From contig CACKSH010000006.1 in the NCBI GenBank assembly GCA_902602765.1, positions 47,136 to 111,135 of the forward strand: DNA of 64,000 bases, written 5' to 3'. The translations under genes were made by a program, and so were the position numbers. This document shows, one piece after another, positions 27,402 through 37,793 of this stretch. Below the pieces are notes generated by a model, which was given only the letters and a program-made list of their open reading frames with translations, had not been told where the DNA came from and searched no databases. This DNA comes from Paracoccaceae bacterium. Lineage in GTDB: Bacteria > Pseudomonadota > Alphaproteobacteria > Rhodobacterales > Rhodobacteraceae. The first letter of the stretch is position 1. Every line of letters begins with the position of its first letter.

Positions 27402-30400
27402 TCATTCGGCAGCTTGAGTTTTAGCGTCCATATTAAATGAGGATTCCATATTTCTGACCCCTACCATATTGGATGCCAAATAACCCTCATTCCAAAGTAT
27501 TTCTGTATTCTTCTGCTGTTTCGCAGCCCGTCTCAATGCCCAATCTTGTGCACTTTTCCCACTCTTTCCTGCACCAATTCGGACAAGGAATTGACTTATC
27601 CAAACCACATATGTAACGACCCAGATTCGAAGTGCCAGAAGGGATGGCGTGAAAACCAAGGTGAGCATAGTGGCAATGCCAAGTCCAAAAACTACCGCTG
27701 TTGCTAATTGTTTCCACCAGAGAGAAGTTGGGCTATCAACTGAATATCCACCGTTTATAAAGTTCAAGCTCAATCCAAACATCATTGGAGCTAGCCCGGC
27801 CATGGTTGTAATTGTGGTTAGTAATACGGGTCTTATACGCTGCTCTGCCGTTCTAATTATAGCTTCTACACGTGGTAAGTATTTTGAAAACTCTTGATAG
27901 GTGTCAATGAGAACTATGTTGTTGTTCACCACAATTCCAGCGAGAGCAACAATACCTGTACCGGTCATAATAACAGAAAATGGTTGTTGCATAACAAGCA
28001 TGCCAATTAGGACACCTACGGTCGATAGTATTACGGCTAAAAGTACGACCACAGAGTTATAAAAGCTATTAAATTGGGCTAATAATATAATAAACATTAG
28101 TGCTAAAGCTGCTGAGAAAGCAGTCGAAAGAAATGCTTGGCTTTCAGCTTGGTCTTCCTGATCTCCAGTCCACTCCCAGCTAATCCCTGGTCCAAGTGGA
28201 TTTATCTTAAGATACTTTGTTAAATGTGCTATTCTCTCGTTTGCATTGATAAATACTTCTGTTTTATTTCCATTCTGATCGATGAGAGTTGTTTTCAATC
28301 CATCCTCAACCCCAGCTTTAATGTCAAAGAAACGCTTTTGGTCTATCCGATTTATTTCACCAAGCTTTTTTACTGGCGATTTAGTAATAAAGTTAGACAG
28401 TGGGACCAGCCCATCCTTTGTACGAACTTTCAATGTGTCAAGAGTGCTCAAAATGCGGTAGTTCTCTGGGAGTCGTACCCTGATTTCAACTTCTTCGTCC
28501 GAACTATCCACTCGCATTGTATCAAGTAAGACACCCCGAGTTACTAATTGGACCATGGCACCTACAGTCGTGACGTCTGCGCCAAATCTCCCGGCCTTCT
28601 CCACATCAACATTTATTTGCCAATCTATTCCCGGCAATGGGCGGGTATCCTCAATTAAGGTGAGACCTTCCGTTTCCTCAAATATTTCCCGCATATTTTG
28701 AGTAGCCATAAGAAGCTCATCCCAATCATTGCCTTTCAAACGCAAATGTACTGGTTTGGAACTTGCAGGACCTCTGGCTAATTCAAGTACTTCTATCTTT
28801 ATCCCAGGTATTTTTTGCAAATCAGCCAATAGTTCTGCAATTACAAGGTTTCCATCTAGATCTGGATTATTTTTTCGATTGTCCCAAGGGATAGTTTCCA
28901 ATTGAATCTGACCAATGGTGTCCTTTGGAGATGACGCCCCCGCTGTATTTTGGTTTAACCCACCGGCGCCGGCAAATGCAAAAACACTATCTACTCCTGG
29001 ATGAGCTAAAACTATCTTTTCTGCTTCTTTTACAATATTGTCTTTTTCTTGAAGAGATAGATTGCCTCTAGCACGAACGTAAACAATTGCTTGCTCTGGT
29101 TCAGATTCCACAAAGAATTCCACGCCATAGTTGTTCTGGCCAAAGTAAGTAAAGACTGAAATTGTCAAAAATATTATACCACCAATTGCTGCCAATGGCA
29201 TAATAGGGTTACCCACTATAATTTTTATAAAACGTCCGAATAACGTTCTTCTATATCCAGAAACAACCTTTCTACGTTCGCGCTTAAATTCAGCTGCACC
29301 CATTGTAATTGACACTAAAAACGCTGACAATATTAGACCAATTCCACCAGGAATGTAGCTGATAATGCTCAACTGATCGGCCTCTAAATTCATTAAGAAC
29401 CCTGGGTTTATTAACTGCATTGTCGTGCAGAGAAGACAAAAAAGCGTGATGGGCACCAAAGCAGCCCTAATAATCCAGGGAAGTTTTTTTCGCATAAGCG
29501 TTGAAGTACTCTCAAACGTACGACTTAGTCGCCCTGATACTCCTCCGATGATTGGAAGAAAAATTAAGGCTACAATAAGCGATGCTGATAGCACAAAAAT
29601 TAAAGTAACAGGTAGCATGCCCATAAATTGTCCTGGCACTCCTGGCCAAAAAAGCATCGGTAAAAATGCGCACAAGGTTGTTGCTGTGGAACTTGCAACC
29701 GGCCAAAACATTCGTTTGGCCGCCTCAACATATGCGGACATTGGGCCAGTTCCCTCTGCTATTCGCTTGTCAGCATATTCCACCACTACTATCGCGCCGT
29801 CGACTAGCATTCCTACTGCTAAAATTAACCCGAACATGACCATATTAGAAATTGTCACACCCATCACGCCAAGTAGTACGAAACACAGTAAAAAAGAAGT
29901 TGGTATTGCGAAGCCCACCAGTATTGCCCCTCGAGAACCCAAAGAAGTCAAAACCACTATCATCACCAGAGCTATAGCAGTTAGAACGGAGCCCTCTAAC
30001 TGTCCTACCATACTTGCAACTTGGTTAGATTGATCGTTTGAGGTTCCAACTTTGACTGCAACTTGTAAATCTTTGGGCCAGCCCTGTGACTCAGTTTTTA
30101 CGATAGATTTAACCTCGTTTGCCATATCTATCAAATTGAAGCCGCGACGCTTTACTACTTGAATTGCCACTGTAGTTTCACCATTAAAACGTGCCGTACC
30201 AGCTCGATCCTCAAATGTTAGCTTTATTTCGGCAAGATCTCCCAATGTTATAATGCGATCGCCATTTGTTTTAACGGGTAAGTCGTATACGTCAGAAGGT
30301 TCGTCAAAGCTTGAAGGAATTTTTACTGAGAAAGCACCTTGCTCGGAACTTATATTTCCAGCAGCAATTAACCGGTTATTATTTCTAACAACGGTAATTA

Positions 30401-31004
30401 ATTCATTTGCGGTCACATTGTATGCTTCGAGCCTTAGAGGATCTATGAGTACCTCTACCATTTCTTCACGGTTTCCGGAAATAGGTGCTTCAAGCACTGC
30501 GTCCATGCTTTCTAATTTTTCTTGAAGTTCCTTCGCGACCCGGGTCATTGTGCGTTCAGGTACTTTTCCAGTTAAATTTACTATGATTACCGGGAATTCA
30601 GAGAAGTTGAATTCGTTGATTGAATATTTATCCGCTCCATTGGGAAACTTGGTCTCTGCCTTGCTCATAGCATCCCTGACATCTGCCATTATTTTTGTCT
30701 TGTCCCAACCAAACTCGAATTCTAAAGCTACGCCGGCGTAGTTTTCTGCGGCAGTGGCATTCATTTTCTTGAGGCCATCCAGATCTGCCAATTCAGTTTC
30801 CATTGTTCGTATTAGAAGAGACTCGCTATCCTCTGCTGAAATTCCTGGGAATGGTACAGATATAAATAATGCTGGGATTTCGATATCCGGTTCACCTTCT
30901 TTTGGCAAACCTGTGTAGGCATAAACACCGGCTGCCAGCGATAAGGCAACTATGGCTATGATCATTCGCGCGCGTGCAGAAGCCCAGTCTATTAAACCTG
31001 TCAT
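27402..31004 (-). CDS. RND-family efflux permease (AcrB-like)
   Basis: 1200 residues, slightly long for the family. Twelve membrane helices in two halves with two large periplasmic loops are evident. The TM4 motif reads VGMLVDGAIVVVEY at about residue 400, so only one of the two adjacent aspartates of AcrB (VDD) is kept and the second is glycine. Proton relay by the remaining Asp is assumed. The C-terminal ~70 residues are cytoplasmic and polar. It forms an operon with the upstream adaptor (4-base overlap). No outer-membrane TolC gene is next to it. The substrate is unknown. Confidence 0.9.
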   Translation of the reverse strand: MTGLIDWASARARMIIAIVALSLAAGVYAYTGLPKEGEPDIEIPALFISVPFPGISAEDSESLLIRTMETELADLDGLKKMNATAAENYAGVALEFEFGWDKTKIMADVRDAMSKAETKFPNGADKYSINEFNFSEFPVIIVNLTGKVPERTMTRVAKELQEKLESMDAVLEAPISGNREEMVEVLIDPLRLEAYNVTANELITVVRNNNRLIAAGNISSEQGAFSVKIPSSFDEPSDVYDLPVKTNGDRIITLGDLAEIKLTFEDRAGTARFNGETTVAIQVVKRRGFNLIDMANEVKSIVKTESQGWPKDLQVAVKVGTSNDQSNQVASMVGQLEGSVLTAIALVMIVVLTSLGSRGAILVGFAIPTSFLLCFVLLGVMGVTISNMVMFGLILAVGMLVDGAIVVVEYADKRIAEGTGPMSAYVEAAKRMFWPVASSTATTLCAFLPMLFWPGVPGQFMGMLPVTLIFVLSASLIVALIFLPIIGGVSGRLSRTFESTSTLMRKKLPWIIRAALVPITLFCLLCTTMQLINPGFLMNLEADQLSIISYIPGGIGLILSAFLVSITMGAAEFKRERRKVVSGYRRTLFGRFIKIIVGNPIMPLAAIGGIIFLTISVFTYFGQNNYGVEFFVESEPEQAIVYVRARGNLSLQEKDNIVKEAEKIVLAHPGVDSVFAFAGAGGLNQNTAGASSPKDTIGQIQLETIPWDNRKNNPDLDGNLVIAELLADLQKIPGIKIEVLELARGPASSKPVHLRLKGNDWDELLMATQNMREIFEETEGLTLIEDTRPLPGIDWQINVDVEKAGRFGADVTTVGAMVQLVTRGVLLDTMRVDSSDEEVEIRVRLPENYRILSTLDTLKVRTKDGLVPLSNFITKSPVKKLGEINRIDQKRFFDIKAGVEDGLKTTLIDQNGNKTEVFINANERIAHLTKYLKINPLGPGISWEWTGDQEDQAESQAFLSTAFSAALALMFIILLAQFNSFYNSVVVLLAVILSTVGVLIGMLVMQQPFSVIMTGTGIVALAGIVVNNNIVLIDTYQEFSKYLPRVEAIIRTAEQRIRPVLLTTITTMAGLAPMMFGLSLNFINGGYSVDSPTSLWWKQLATAVVFGLGIATMLTLVFTPSLLALRIWVVTYVVWISQFLVRIGAGKSGKSAQDWALRRAAKQQKNTEILWNEGYLASNMVGVRNMESSFNMDAKTQAAE

Positions 31005-32275
31005 AGGGACATATCCTTATAGGTTGCTAAGACTTTTACACCTTCTCTTACAAATTCCTGACCAATAATTATAACGTTTACTTTGTCGTTTAAACCTGAC
31101 ACCCATACACCTTCTTTGGTATCCTGTTCTAAATTAACCGCTGCAAATCTAGTTGTACTCTGCTCGTCTATGAACCTTATTCCTAACAGCCCTTCGTCGT
31201 TTAAAGTTAGTGCAGACTGTGGCAGCAAGTGCGCTTTCTTACCGTCTGAGCCAATTGCTATTTCTACTGTCTGGCCATCTCTTATTTTCAGTTGGTCATT
31301 TGGGACATTTACCTCTACACGAAATGTTCGAGTCGTTGTATCAGCTGATCGAGAAAGGAAGGTTACGTTTCCTTCTATTTTTTGACCACTTGTAAGCTTA
31401 GCCACGACTGGAGCTCCCAATTTTACGCGTGATAGTTCTGTTTCGGGTAGAAAGCCAACCAATTTTATTGGATTAAGTTGTATTATGGTGCCACAGAGGG
31501 CACCTGGTTGAAGTAGAGATCCAATCTCAGCTGTATCTGACTCTAAAGTTCCCTCAAACGGCGCGGTAATTATTAGTCTTTCTATTTCTTTTTCAGCAGT
31601 TGCTACTCCTGCTTCGGCAGATTGGATCCGAGCTCTTGTGCTCTCAAAGCCAGCTGTTGCTGTTGCCACTCCTGCTTCGGCAGACCTCATTGCTGCCTCG
31701 GCAGAAGCTACCCTCGTTTCTGACGCGTAACCACCCTTAGATAATTTTGATGCAGCATTAAAATTAATCTGTGCCTCGTCTAGTCTAGAGTTTGCTTCAT
31801 CTAACCTTGCTTCAGTTTGCGGTATTAAGGCTTTTGCCTCCTCTAATCGAGCTACGGCATCTGCCAACGCAGCTTTTCTAGTACCTTCGTCCAACTTACA
31901 CAAAATATCATCTTTCTGAACAAAAGATCCCTTTCTTAAGGGTTCTGTTATGACCTGACCAAAAGTTTCCGCGCGGACTTCAACAAAACGTGCAGCCTCA
32001 GTTTCTCCTCTTAATATTACCGTGCTTCCAAGAGTTTGGGAATTTGATGTGTAAACAACAACACTAACGAGTTCTGAATTCTCTTCAGATTGTTTAGATG
32101 CTTCTTCATTTATAACTTTAGTCTGAGTTTCTATGTTTTCCGCCGCAAGCCGTTCGTCGATAACACTCTTAATGCTATTTCCGTTGGCGACTTTATTAAA
32201 AGCCTCCCGCTCAAATACTAAAATATATAAAACAAAAATCACAACTACCGCAGTGATTATGGAAACAATTCTCAT
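31001..32275 (-). CDS. RND efflux periplasmic adaptor (MFP)
   Basis: 424 residues. An N-terminal membrane helix (about 5-22) is followed by a lipoyl half-motif (about 85-130), a long alpha-helical hairpin with repeats of the type SAEAGVATA (about residues 195-235), a second lipoyl half-motif (ITAPFEGTLES) and beta-barrel domains. The adaptor joins the inner-membrane pump to an outer-membrane channel. ATGA overlap with the permease gene indicates coupled expression. Divergent from the TPR-bamB-der unit, across a 163-base gap that must hold both promoters. Confidence 0.88.
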   Translation of the reverse strand: MRIVSIITAVVVIFVLYILVFEREAFNKVANGNSIKSVIDERLAAENIETQTKVINEEASKQSEENSELVSVVVYTSNSQTLGSTVILRGETEAARFVEVRAETFGQVITEPLRKGSFVQKDDILCKLDEGTRKAALADAVARLEEAKALIPQTEARLDEANSRLDEAQINFNAASKLSKGGYASETRVASAEAAMRSAEAGVATATAGFESTRARIQSAEAGVATAEKEIERLIITAPFEGTLESDTAEIGSLLQPGALCGTIIQLNPIKLVGFLPETELSRVKLGAPVVAKLTSGQKIEGNVTFLSRSADTTTRTFRVEVNVPNDQLKIRDGQTVEIAIGSDGKKAHLLPQSALTLNDEGLLGIRFIDEQSTTRFAAVNLEQDTKEGVWVSGLNDKVNVIIIGQEFVREGVKVLATYKDMSL

Positions 32276-32438
32276 TAATGGTCATTCCTACTAAAGTAAA
32301 CGATTAGTAATACGCTAAACTCACCAGTTTAGATTAATGTTTTTGGGTTCATTTTGCAAGTGCAGCAAAAGTATTGGGGCTTCCCCTCAGGCGGTATAAG
32401 GGGTATTAGGTCTTAACAGCATCATTGAGAGGTTTTCT

Positions 32439-33095
32439 GTGAGCGATACTGATAGTTTTATTGAAGAGGTGAGTGAAGAAGTTCGACGAGATCGCCTGTA
32501 CGGTTTTTTTCGGAAATATGCGTGGATTGGCATCCTGGTAGTTGTAACTATCGTTGGAGGTACAGCGTTTCTAGAATTTCAGAAAGCAAAAGCAAAAACA
32601 AAAGCCGAAGCACTTGGTTCTGCTATCATTGAGGCGCTTGAAATCTCTAATGCAAAAGAAAGAGTGGAACTTCTCGGTAATATAAATGCTTCAAATTCGG
32701 AGGCGAAATCAATCGTTGCCTTGCTTTTAGCTGCTGAAGAGATATCGCTTAAGAACTATGACGATGCTAGCAGAAATTTAAATGCTATCTCTGAGGACCA
32801 GTCTATCTCGCAAATCTACCGCGATATGGCAAAATTTAAATTTCTCTTGATCAGTCATAGCCGTCTTGAAGTTGAATTGCTTCTAACAGGTTTTGAAGAC
32901 CTAGCGTCTCCTGGAAATCCATTTCGCTTATTAGCCGAGGAGCAGATAGCACTCTTGAGGTTAAAAAATAAAGAAAATGAGTCTGCAATAAACATGTTAA
33001 AATCTATCTTGGACGACGCGGAACTCACTGATACAATTAAGCAGCGAGTGTCGCAGCTCCTAATATCATTAGATGTTGATCCATCGAGCATTTGA
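32439..33095 (+). CDS. YfgM-like TPR membrane protein
   Basis: 218 residues. One membrane helix (about 28-46) after a short acidic cytoplasmic tail, then a periplasmic helical region of TPR type. This matches the family placed before bamB and der, whose E. coli member YfgM contacts the SecYEG translocon and chaperones. The GTG at 32439 has GAGAGG at 32427-32432. Gene order YfgM-BamB-Der is conserved widely in proteobacteria, which supports the assignment. Confidence 0.82.
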   Translation: MSDTDSFIEEVSEEVRRDRLYGFFRKYAWIGILVVVTIVGGTAFLEFQKAKAKTKAEALGSAIIEALEISNAKERVELLGNINASNSEAKSIVALLLAAEEISLKNYDDASRNLNAISEDQSISQIYRDMAKFKFLLISHSRLEVELLLTGFEDLASPGNPFRLLAEEQIALLRLKNKENESAINMLKSILDDAELTDTIKQRVSQLLISLDVDPSSI

Positions 33096-33134
33096 AAACT
33101 AGGTTTAAGCAAAAACATATGGGAGTCTTATTTA

Positions 33135-34460
33135 TTGAACCTTAAAAGTGGCTTACTGATAGTAATGTCTATACTTTGTTTACTTGGTTGCGCCCAAGAA
33201 CAAGTAGTAGTGCCTGGGAAGCGAGAGCCGATAAGCTCAGTCGATAGTGCAGCAAAACCAGAAGATATGTCTGGCTTCATTAAGACTGGTTCAAAGCCTT
33301 TCATACTTGCAGTTGGTAAAGCAAATGATACTTGGTCTCAAAGCCATGGGACGCCAAAGACTCGCATAAAAAACCCATCTTTAGACGGAAATCTTGATTT
33401 ACTATGGTCCACTTCAGTGGGACAAGGAGATCAAGCCCGTAATCGTATTACGGCTGAACCTATTGTATACGATGGTAAAATTTTCACGGTTGATAGCTTT
33501 ATGGTTTTGAGCGCAATTGATAAAACTGGAAAAATTTTGTGGCAGAAAGATTTAACTCCAGATGGTGAGAGTAAAGGGGAGGTAAGTGGTGCTGGATTAG
33601 CGGCAGGAGCTAATAAAATCTTTGTGGCAACTGCTTATGGGTTTCTGCATGCGATAGATCCAACGTCAGGCCAAGAAATATGGTCTCAAGCTCTATTAGG
33701 CTCGGGTAGTACACGACCGACTTATTACGAGAATTTGGTTTACCTCGTCTCCAATGATGAAAGCGCTTGGGCCATTGACGCTGAGACCGGAAGAGTAAAT
33801 TGGACATTGGATAATTTTTCTGATGTTAATAATTTGATTAGTAATTCTGCTCCCGCCTTGTCTGAAAAGTTTGCTATTTTTGGGTATGGCTCCGGCGAAG
33901 TTCAAGCTGTTTTTAAAAAGAGTGGACTAGCTATATGGAGCACCACTATCTCGGGAGGACGCAGCGGACGGGCTTTGAGTGTCGTTGAAGATATTGTCAC
34001 TTCGCCAGTTATAGATGGCTCAACCGTTTTTGTGGCAAATGGATCTGGTCGTATTACGGCGCTAGATCTTAACAGCGGCAAGCGTTTGTGGGGAAAATCC
34101 TTTGGAACTCTTGGAAATATTTGGCCGGCGGGTGATAGTTTGTTTTTAGTAAATGATTTATCTCAACTTGTAAGAATGGAGAAAAACACTGGTGATGTCG
34201 TTTGGTCGGTCCAATTACCAAGTTTTGTAAAAATTAATCCTAGAAAGAGTAAGGAAGTTGTGGCACACTTTGGTCCCATTGTTGCTGGAGATAAGATTAT
34301 TCTAACTTCAAGTGATGAAAAACTGAGAGTTTATAGTCCTGTGGATGGATCGGTTATGAAGGAGTTAGAGGTGCCTGGCGGTGCAACCAGTAATCCAGTT
34401 ATAGCACATAATGTGCTATACTTTGTTTCGCGAGACGGCGACCTACACGCTTTTCGCTAA
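33135..34460 (+). CDS. bamB: Outer membrane assembly lipoprotein BamB
   Basis: 441 residues. A lipoprotein signal ends in LLGC with Cys19 as the lipidated residue, so the mature protein is on the outer membrane facing the periplasm. The rest forms PQQ-type beta-propeller repeats, such as AIDKTGKILWQKDL, AIDPTSGQEIWSQ, AIDAETGRVNWTL and ALDLNSGKRLWGK. BamB assists BamA in inserting outer-membrane proteins. The start is TTG 33135 with GGGAG nine bases upstream. Confidence 0.92.
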   Translation: MNLKSGLLIVMSILCLLGCAQEQVVVPGKREPISSVDSAAKPEDMSGFIKTGSKPFILAVGKANDTWSQSHGTPKTRIKNPSLDGNLDLLWSTSVGQGDQARNRITAEPIVYDGKIFTVDSFMVLSAIDKTGKILWQKDLTPDGESKGEVSGAGLAAGANKIFVATAYGFLHAIDPTSGQEIWSQALLGSGSTRPTYYENLVYLVSNDESAWAIDAETGRVNWTLDNFSDVNNLISNSAPALSEKFAIFGYGSGEVQAVFKKSGLAIWSTTISGGRSGRALSVVEDIVTSPVIDGSTVFVANGSGRITALDLNSGKRLWGKSFGTLGNIWPAGDSLFLVNDLSQLVRMEKNTGDVVWSVQLPSFVKINPRKSKEVVAHFGPIVAGDKIILTSSDEKLRVYSPVDGSVMKELEVPGGATSNPVIAHNVLYFVSRDGDLHAFR

Positions 34461-34507
34461 TATACTTTTAATATAATGGTTCATGCCTAATTCTTTGGAG
34501 AACTAAA

Positions 34508-35944
34508 ATGACCTTCTCGCTGGCAATTGTCGGACGTCCCAATGTTGGAAAGTCAACGCTATTTAATAGGCTTGTTGGGAAGCGTATTGCCTTAGTCGAC
34601 GATCAACCAGGTGTTACGAGAGACTTGCGCGAGGGAGATGCAAAGTTAGGCCATCTTCGCTTCTTAGCTATTGATACAGCTGGCTTGGAAGAAGCCACCG
34701 ATGCGAGCCTCCAAGGTCGTATGCGAAAGTTAACAGAAAGTGCAATTGGAGTAGCTGATGTTTGTTTGTTTGTCATCGATGCAAGGGTAGGAGTAACTTC
34801 CTTAGATCACTTTTTTGCGGATATTCTTCGAAAAAAAGCTAAGCACGTAATTTTGGCTGCAAATAAGTCCGAGGGTCGAGCGGCAGACACAGGTTTTCTG
34901 GACAGCTTCAGTCTTGGTTTAGGCGAGCCATTACGAATTTCAGCCGAGCATGGAGAGGGGATGGCAGATTTGCTTTCTGAGCTGGTCCCACTGCAGGAGA
35001 AATTATTTCAAGAGGGCTCTTATGCTTCACCAGAAGTAGACATTGACAATGAAGAAGATGATATGTCTGAATATAGACTTCCAACGAAAGAGAGGCCGCT
35101 ACAAGTAGCGGTGATAGGTCGCCCAAACTCTGGAAAGTCGACATTAATTAACAAAATTATCGGTGAAGAAAGACTTTTAACCGGTCCTGAAGCTGGAATA
35201 ACCCGGGACGCGATTTCCATTCAATTGGATTGGCAGGGGATACCTATGCGTGTCTATGATACGGCAGGTATGAGGAAAAAAGCAAAAATAAACGATAAAA
35301 TTGAAAAATTATCTGTTGGAGATGGTCTTAGGGCTATAAAATTTGCTGAAGTTGTAGTCGTTTTGCTTGATGCCGCTATTCCCTTTGAGCAACAAGATCT
35401 TAGAATTGCTGGGCTTGCAGAGAGAGAAGGTCGATCTGTTGTCGTAGCGGTCAACAAATGGGATGTAGAAAAGAATAAGCAGGAAAAATTGCGTAACATG
35501 CGGGAGGCCTTTCAGCGCCTTTTGCCAGAATTGCGAGGAGCGCCTTTAGTTACTGTTTCAGCAAAAAATGGCCGTGGAATAGACCGTTTAAATTGTGAAA
35601 TAATGAAGTCTCATAAGATTTGGAACAAAAGAATTGCTACCTCTCCTCTTAATATTTGGCTTAGTGAAATGATAGCCGCCCATCCGCCTCCAGCTCCGAA
35701 TGGTAAACGAATAAAGTTGAGATATATTACTCAGGCAAAGTCACGTCCACCGGGTTTTGTCGTTATGTGCTCCAATCCCAGTAAATTACCCACAAGCTAT
35801 AGTCGATATTTAGTAAATGGATTGCGAGAAGCATTTGATTTACCTGGAACTCCAATCAGACTAACGATGCGCTCACAGGCAGATAAAAATCCATTTAAAA
35901 ACCGAAAAAAATCACAACCTTCAAAGTTAAAAAAGCATTTATAG
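34508..35944 (+). CDS. der: Ribosome biogenesis GTPase Der (EngA)
   Basis: 478 residues with the two tandem GTPase domains unique to Der. Domain 1 has [15 protein letters not shown] and NKSE. Domain 2 has [15 protein letters not shown] and NKWD. A C-terminal KH-like domain follows, with a basic tail. Der acts in 50S ribosome assembly. It starts 47 bases after bamB behind GGAG. No lesions are visible. Confidence 0.96.
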   Translation: MTFSLAIVGRPNVGKSTLFNRLVGKRIALVDDQPGVTRDLREGDAKLGHLRFLAIDTAGLEEATDASLQGRMRKLTESAIGVADVCLFVIDARVGVTSLDHFFADILRKKAKHVILAANKSEGRAADTGFLDSFSLGLGEPLRISAEHGEGMADLLSELVPLQEKLFQEGSYASPEVDIDNEEDDMSEYRLPTKERPLQVAVIGRPNSGKSTLINKIIGEERLLTGPEAGITRDAISIQLDWQGIPMRVYDTAGMRKKAKINDKIEKLSVGDGLRAIKFAEVVVVLLDAAIPFEQQDLRIAGLAEREGRSVVVAVNKWDVEKNKQEKLRNMREAFQRLLPELRGAPLVTVSAKNGRGIDRLNCEIMKSHKIWNKRIATSPLNIWLSEMIAAHPPPAPNGKRIKLRYITQAKSRPPGFVVMCSNPSKLPTSYSRYLVNGLREAFDLPGTPIRLTMRSQADKNPFKNRKKSQPSKLKKHL

Positions 35945-35978
35945 AAGCATTTAATTTTGATATTTTTATTGTTTTAAA

Positions 35979-37277
35979 CTATACCTTTTTTTCCAAATAC
36001 CCAGTAGAACTTATTCGATTACAGTCGCCTAGATATGGACTTAATGCTGCAGGCAACGATATTGAACCATCTTCATTTTGGCCGTTCTCCAACACTGCAA
36101 TTAAGCAACGACCCACTGCCACACCGGATCCATTAAGGGTGTGCACAAACTTCAATTTACCCCCATTGGTTGGCTTAAATCTCGCAAGCATTCTCCTTGC
36201 TTGAAAATCGCCGCAAACTGATACTGATGATATTTCTCGGTATTTTTTTTGTCCGGGCAACCACACCTCCAAGTCGTGAGTTTTTCGAGCTCCAAAACCC
36301 ATATCTCCAGTGCACAATACAACTATCCTGTAGGGTAAACATAATTTCTCTAAAATTGCCTGCGCACACTTGGTCATCCTAGTATGTTCCTCAAGCGATT
36401 GATCTGGATGGGTTATTGAGACCATCTCGACCTTTTCAAACTGATGCTGCCTGAGCATCCCAGATGTATCTTTGCCTGCGGATCCTGCTTCTGATCGGAA
36501 ACATAAAGTATGTGCAGTAAGCCTAATTGGAAGATCAGACTCTGATAAGTTGCGTCCAGAAACTGTATTCGTTAATGTCACTTCCGATGTTGGTATTAAC
36601 CACCAACCGTTGGTTGTTTTATAGCTATCCTCGGCAAATTTAGGTAACTGATTTGTTCCATACATTGCTTCGTCTCGAACTAAAACTGGCGTCATAGTTT
36701 CTGTAAGATCATGCTCAGTGACATGAATATCCAGCATGAATTGCGATAAAGCGCGGTGCACGCGGGCGATGGACCCGCGAAGTAAAACAAATCTAGATCC
36801 TGAAAGTTTTGACGCTGTTTCAAAATCCATTCCGGGTTTCGCGCCAGCTATTTCAAAGTGCTCTTTAGCATTTTTTATTTCTGGTGGAGTTCCCCACTTA
36901 AATATTTCGACATTTTCTAATTCGTCTTTACCAACTGGAACATCGCTCAATGGAAGGTTAGGAATAGTCATCAATAAATTGGTTAACTCTTGATCTAATT
37001 CTTTCGCCCTTGCACTTTTTGAAGCGACCTCTTTCTTTTTGCTTGAAACCAAATCTCGAAGTATTTTGAACGCATTTTCATCATTTGACGATTTTGCTTT
37101 ACCGATTTCTCTAGCAGCTTTATTTTGATCAGCTGTTGCTGTTTCAGCGTCTAAAATTGCAGACCTGCGCTCTTCATCCAGGGAAAGAATTTTTGCAGAC
37201 ATTCCATAAATGCCACGAAGCTGTAAAGCTTGGTCAAAATCTTGCGGATTTTCTCGGATGCTCTTAATGTCGTGCAT
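35979..37277 (-). CDS. serS: Seryl-tRNA synthetase
   Basis: 432 residues from ATG 37277, the typical SerRS length. The N-terminal helical arm (residues about 30-105) is followed by the class II core: motif 2 [20 protein letters not shown] and motif 3 [16 protein letters not shown]. An open frame extends to 37400, but [14 protein letters not shown] is the family start and AGGAAA lies eight bases before it, so the shorter form is taken. It is a single gene, convergent with der. Confidence 0.96.
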   Translation of the reverse strand: MHDIKSIRENPQDFDQALQLRGIYGMSAKILSLDEERRSAILDAETATADQNKAAREIGKAKSSNDENAFKILRDLVSSKKKEVASKSARAKELDQELTNLLMTIPNLPLSDVPVGKDELENVEIFKWGTPPEIKNAKEHFEIAGAKPGMDFETASKLSGSRFVLLRGSIARVHRALSQFMLDIHVTEHDLTETMTPVLVRDEAMYGTNQLPKFAEDSYKTTNGWWLIPTSEVTLTNTVSGRNLSESDLPIRLTAHTLCFRSEAGSAGKDTSGMLRQHQFEKVEMVSITHPDQSLEEHTRMTKCAQAILEKLCLPYRIVVLCTGDMGFGARKTHDLEVWLPGQKKYREISSVSVCGDFQARRMLARFKPTNGGKLKFVHTLNGSGVAVGRCLIAVLENGQNEDGSISLPAALSPYLGDCNRISSTGYLEKKV

Positions 37278-37496
37278 TAGGTTATTTCCTATTCGATTAT
37301 TTTGGCTCTTATGCAACATTACAATAATAAAGTGTATATATTTGTGAATTATACCAACAAAATTTTCGTATACTGGCTTTAAGCTTATTACCATATTCAC
37401 AAACCACCCAAATAATAGTCAAAGGTATCTTGCAAACTGAGTGACAACGGCATAGGTTCCGCCCGATACGACAGTTTACAAATCAAGGAATTCCTA

Positions 37497-37775
37497 ATGG
37501 AAGCATTTGCACAATTTGTACCGCTAATTCTAATTTTTGCGATCATGTATTTTTTACTCATTCGACCTCAGCAGCGTAAGTTAAAGGATCACAAAAAAAT
37601 GGTGGAAAGTCTTAGGCGAGGAGATATGGTAGTAACCCAAGGTGGGTTAATTGGTAAAGTTACAAAAGTGAAAGAGGACAACGAGCTGGAAGTCGAATTA
37701 TCAAAAGGCGTGCAGGTTCGAGTAGTTCAGTCCACCGTTGCGCAGGTTCTGTCAAAGACGGAACCGGCGTCTTAA
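37497..37775 (+). CDS. yajC: Preprotein translocase auxiliary subunit YajC
   Basis: 92 residues. One N-terminal membrane helix (IMYFLLIRPQQ is the hallmark) followed by a small cytoplasmic domain with RRGDMVVTQGGLIGKV. YajC associates with SecDF and the Sec translocon. RBS AAGGAAT is close to ATG 37497. First gene of yajC-secD-secF. Confidence 0.95.
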   Translation: MEAFAQFVPLILIFAIMYFLLIRPQQRKLKDHKKMVESLRRGDMVVTQGGLIGKVTKVKEDNELEVELSKGVQVRVVQSTVAQVLSKTEPAS

Positions 37776-37793
37776 CGTTTTTGTTGAATTTTT

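Noticed and set aside
29425..30033. Plus-strand open frame of 202 codons inside the RND gene
   Set aside because: Antisense shadow of a strong coding sequence. No ribosome site and no recognisable domain.
37278..37400. N-terminal extension of serS
   Set aside because: Hydrophobic residues absent from SerRS. AGGAAA and the family start point to 37277.
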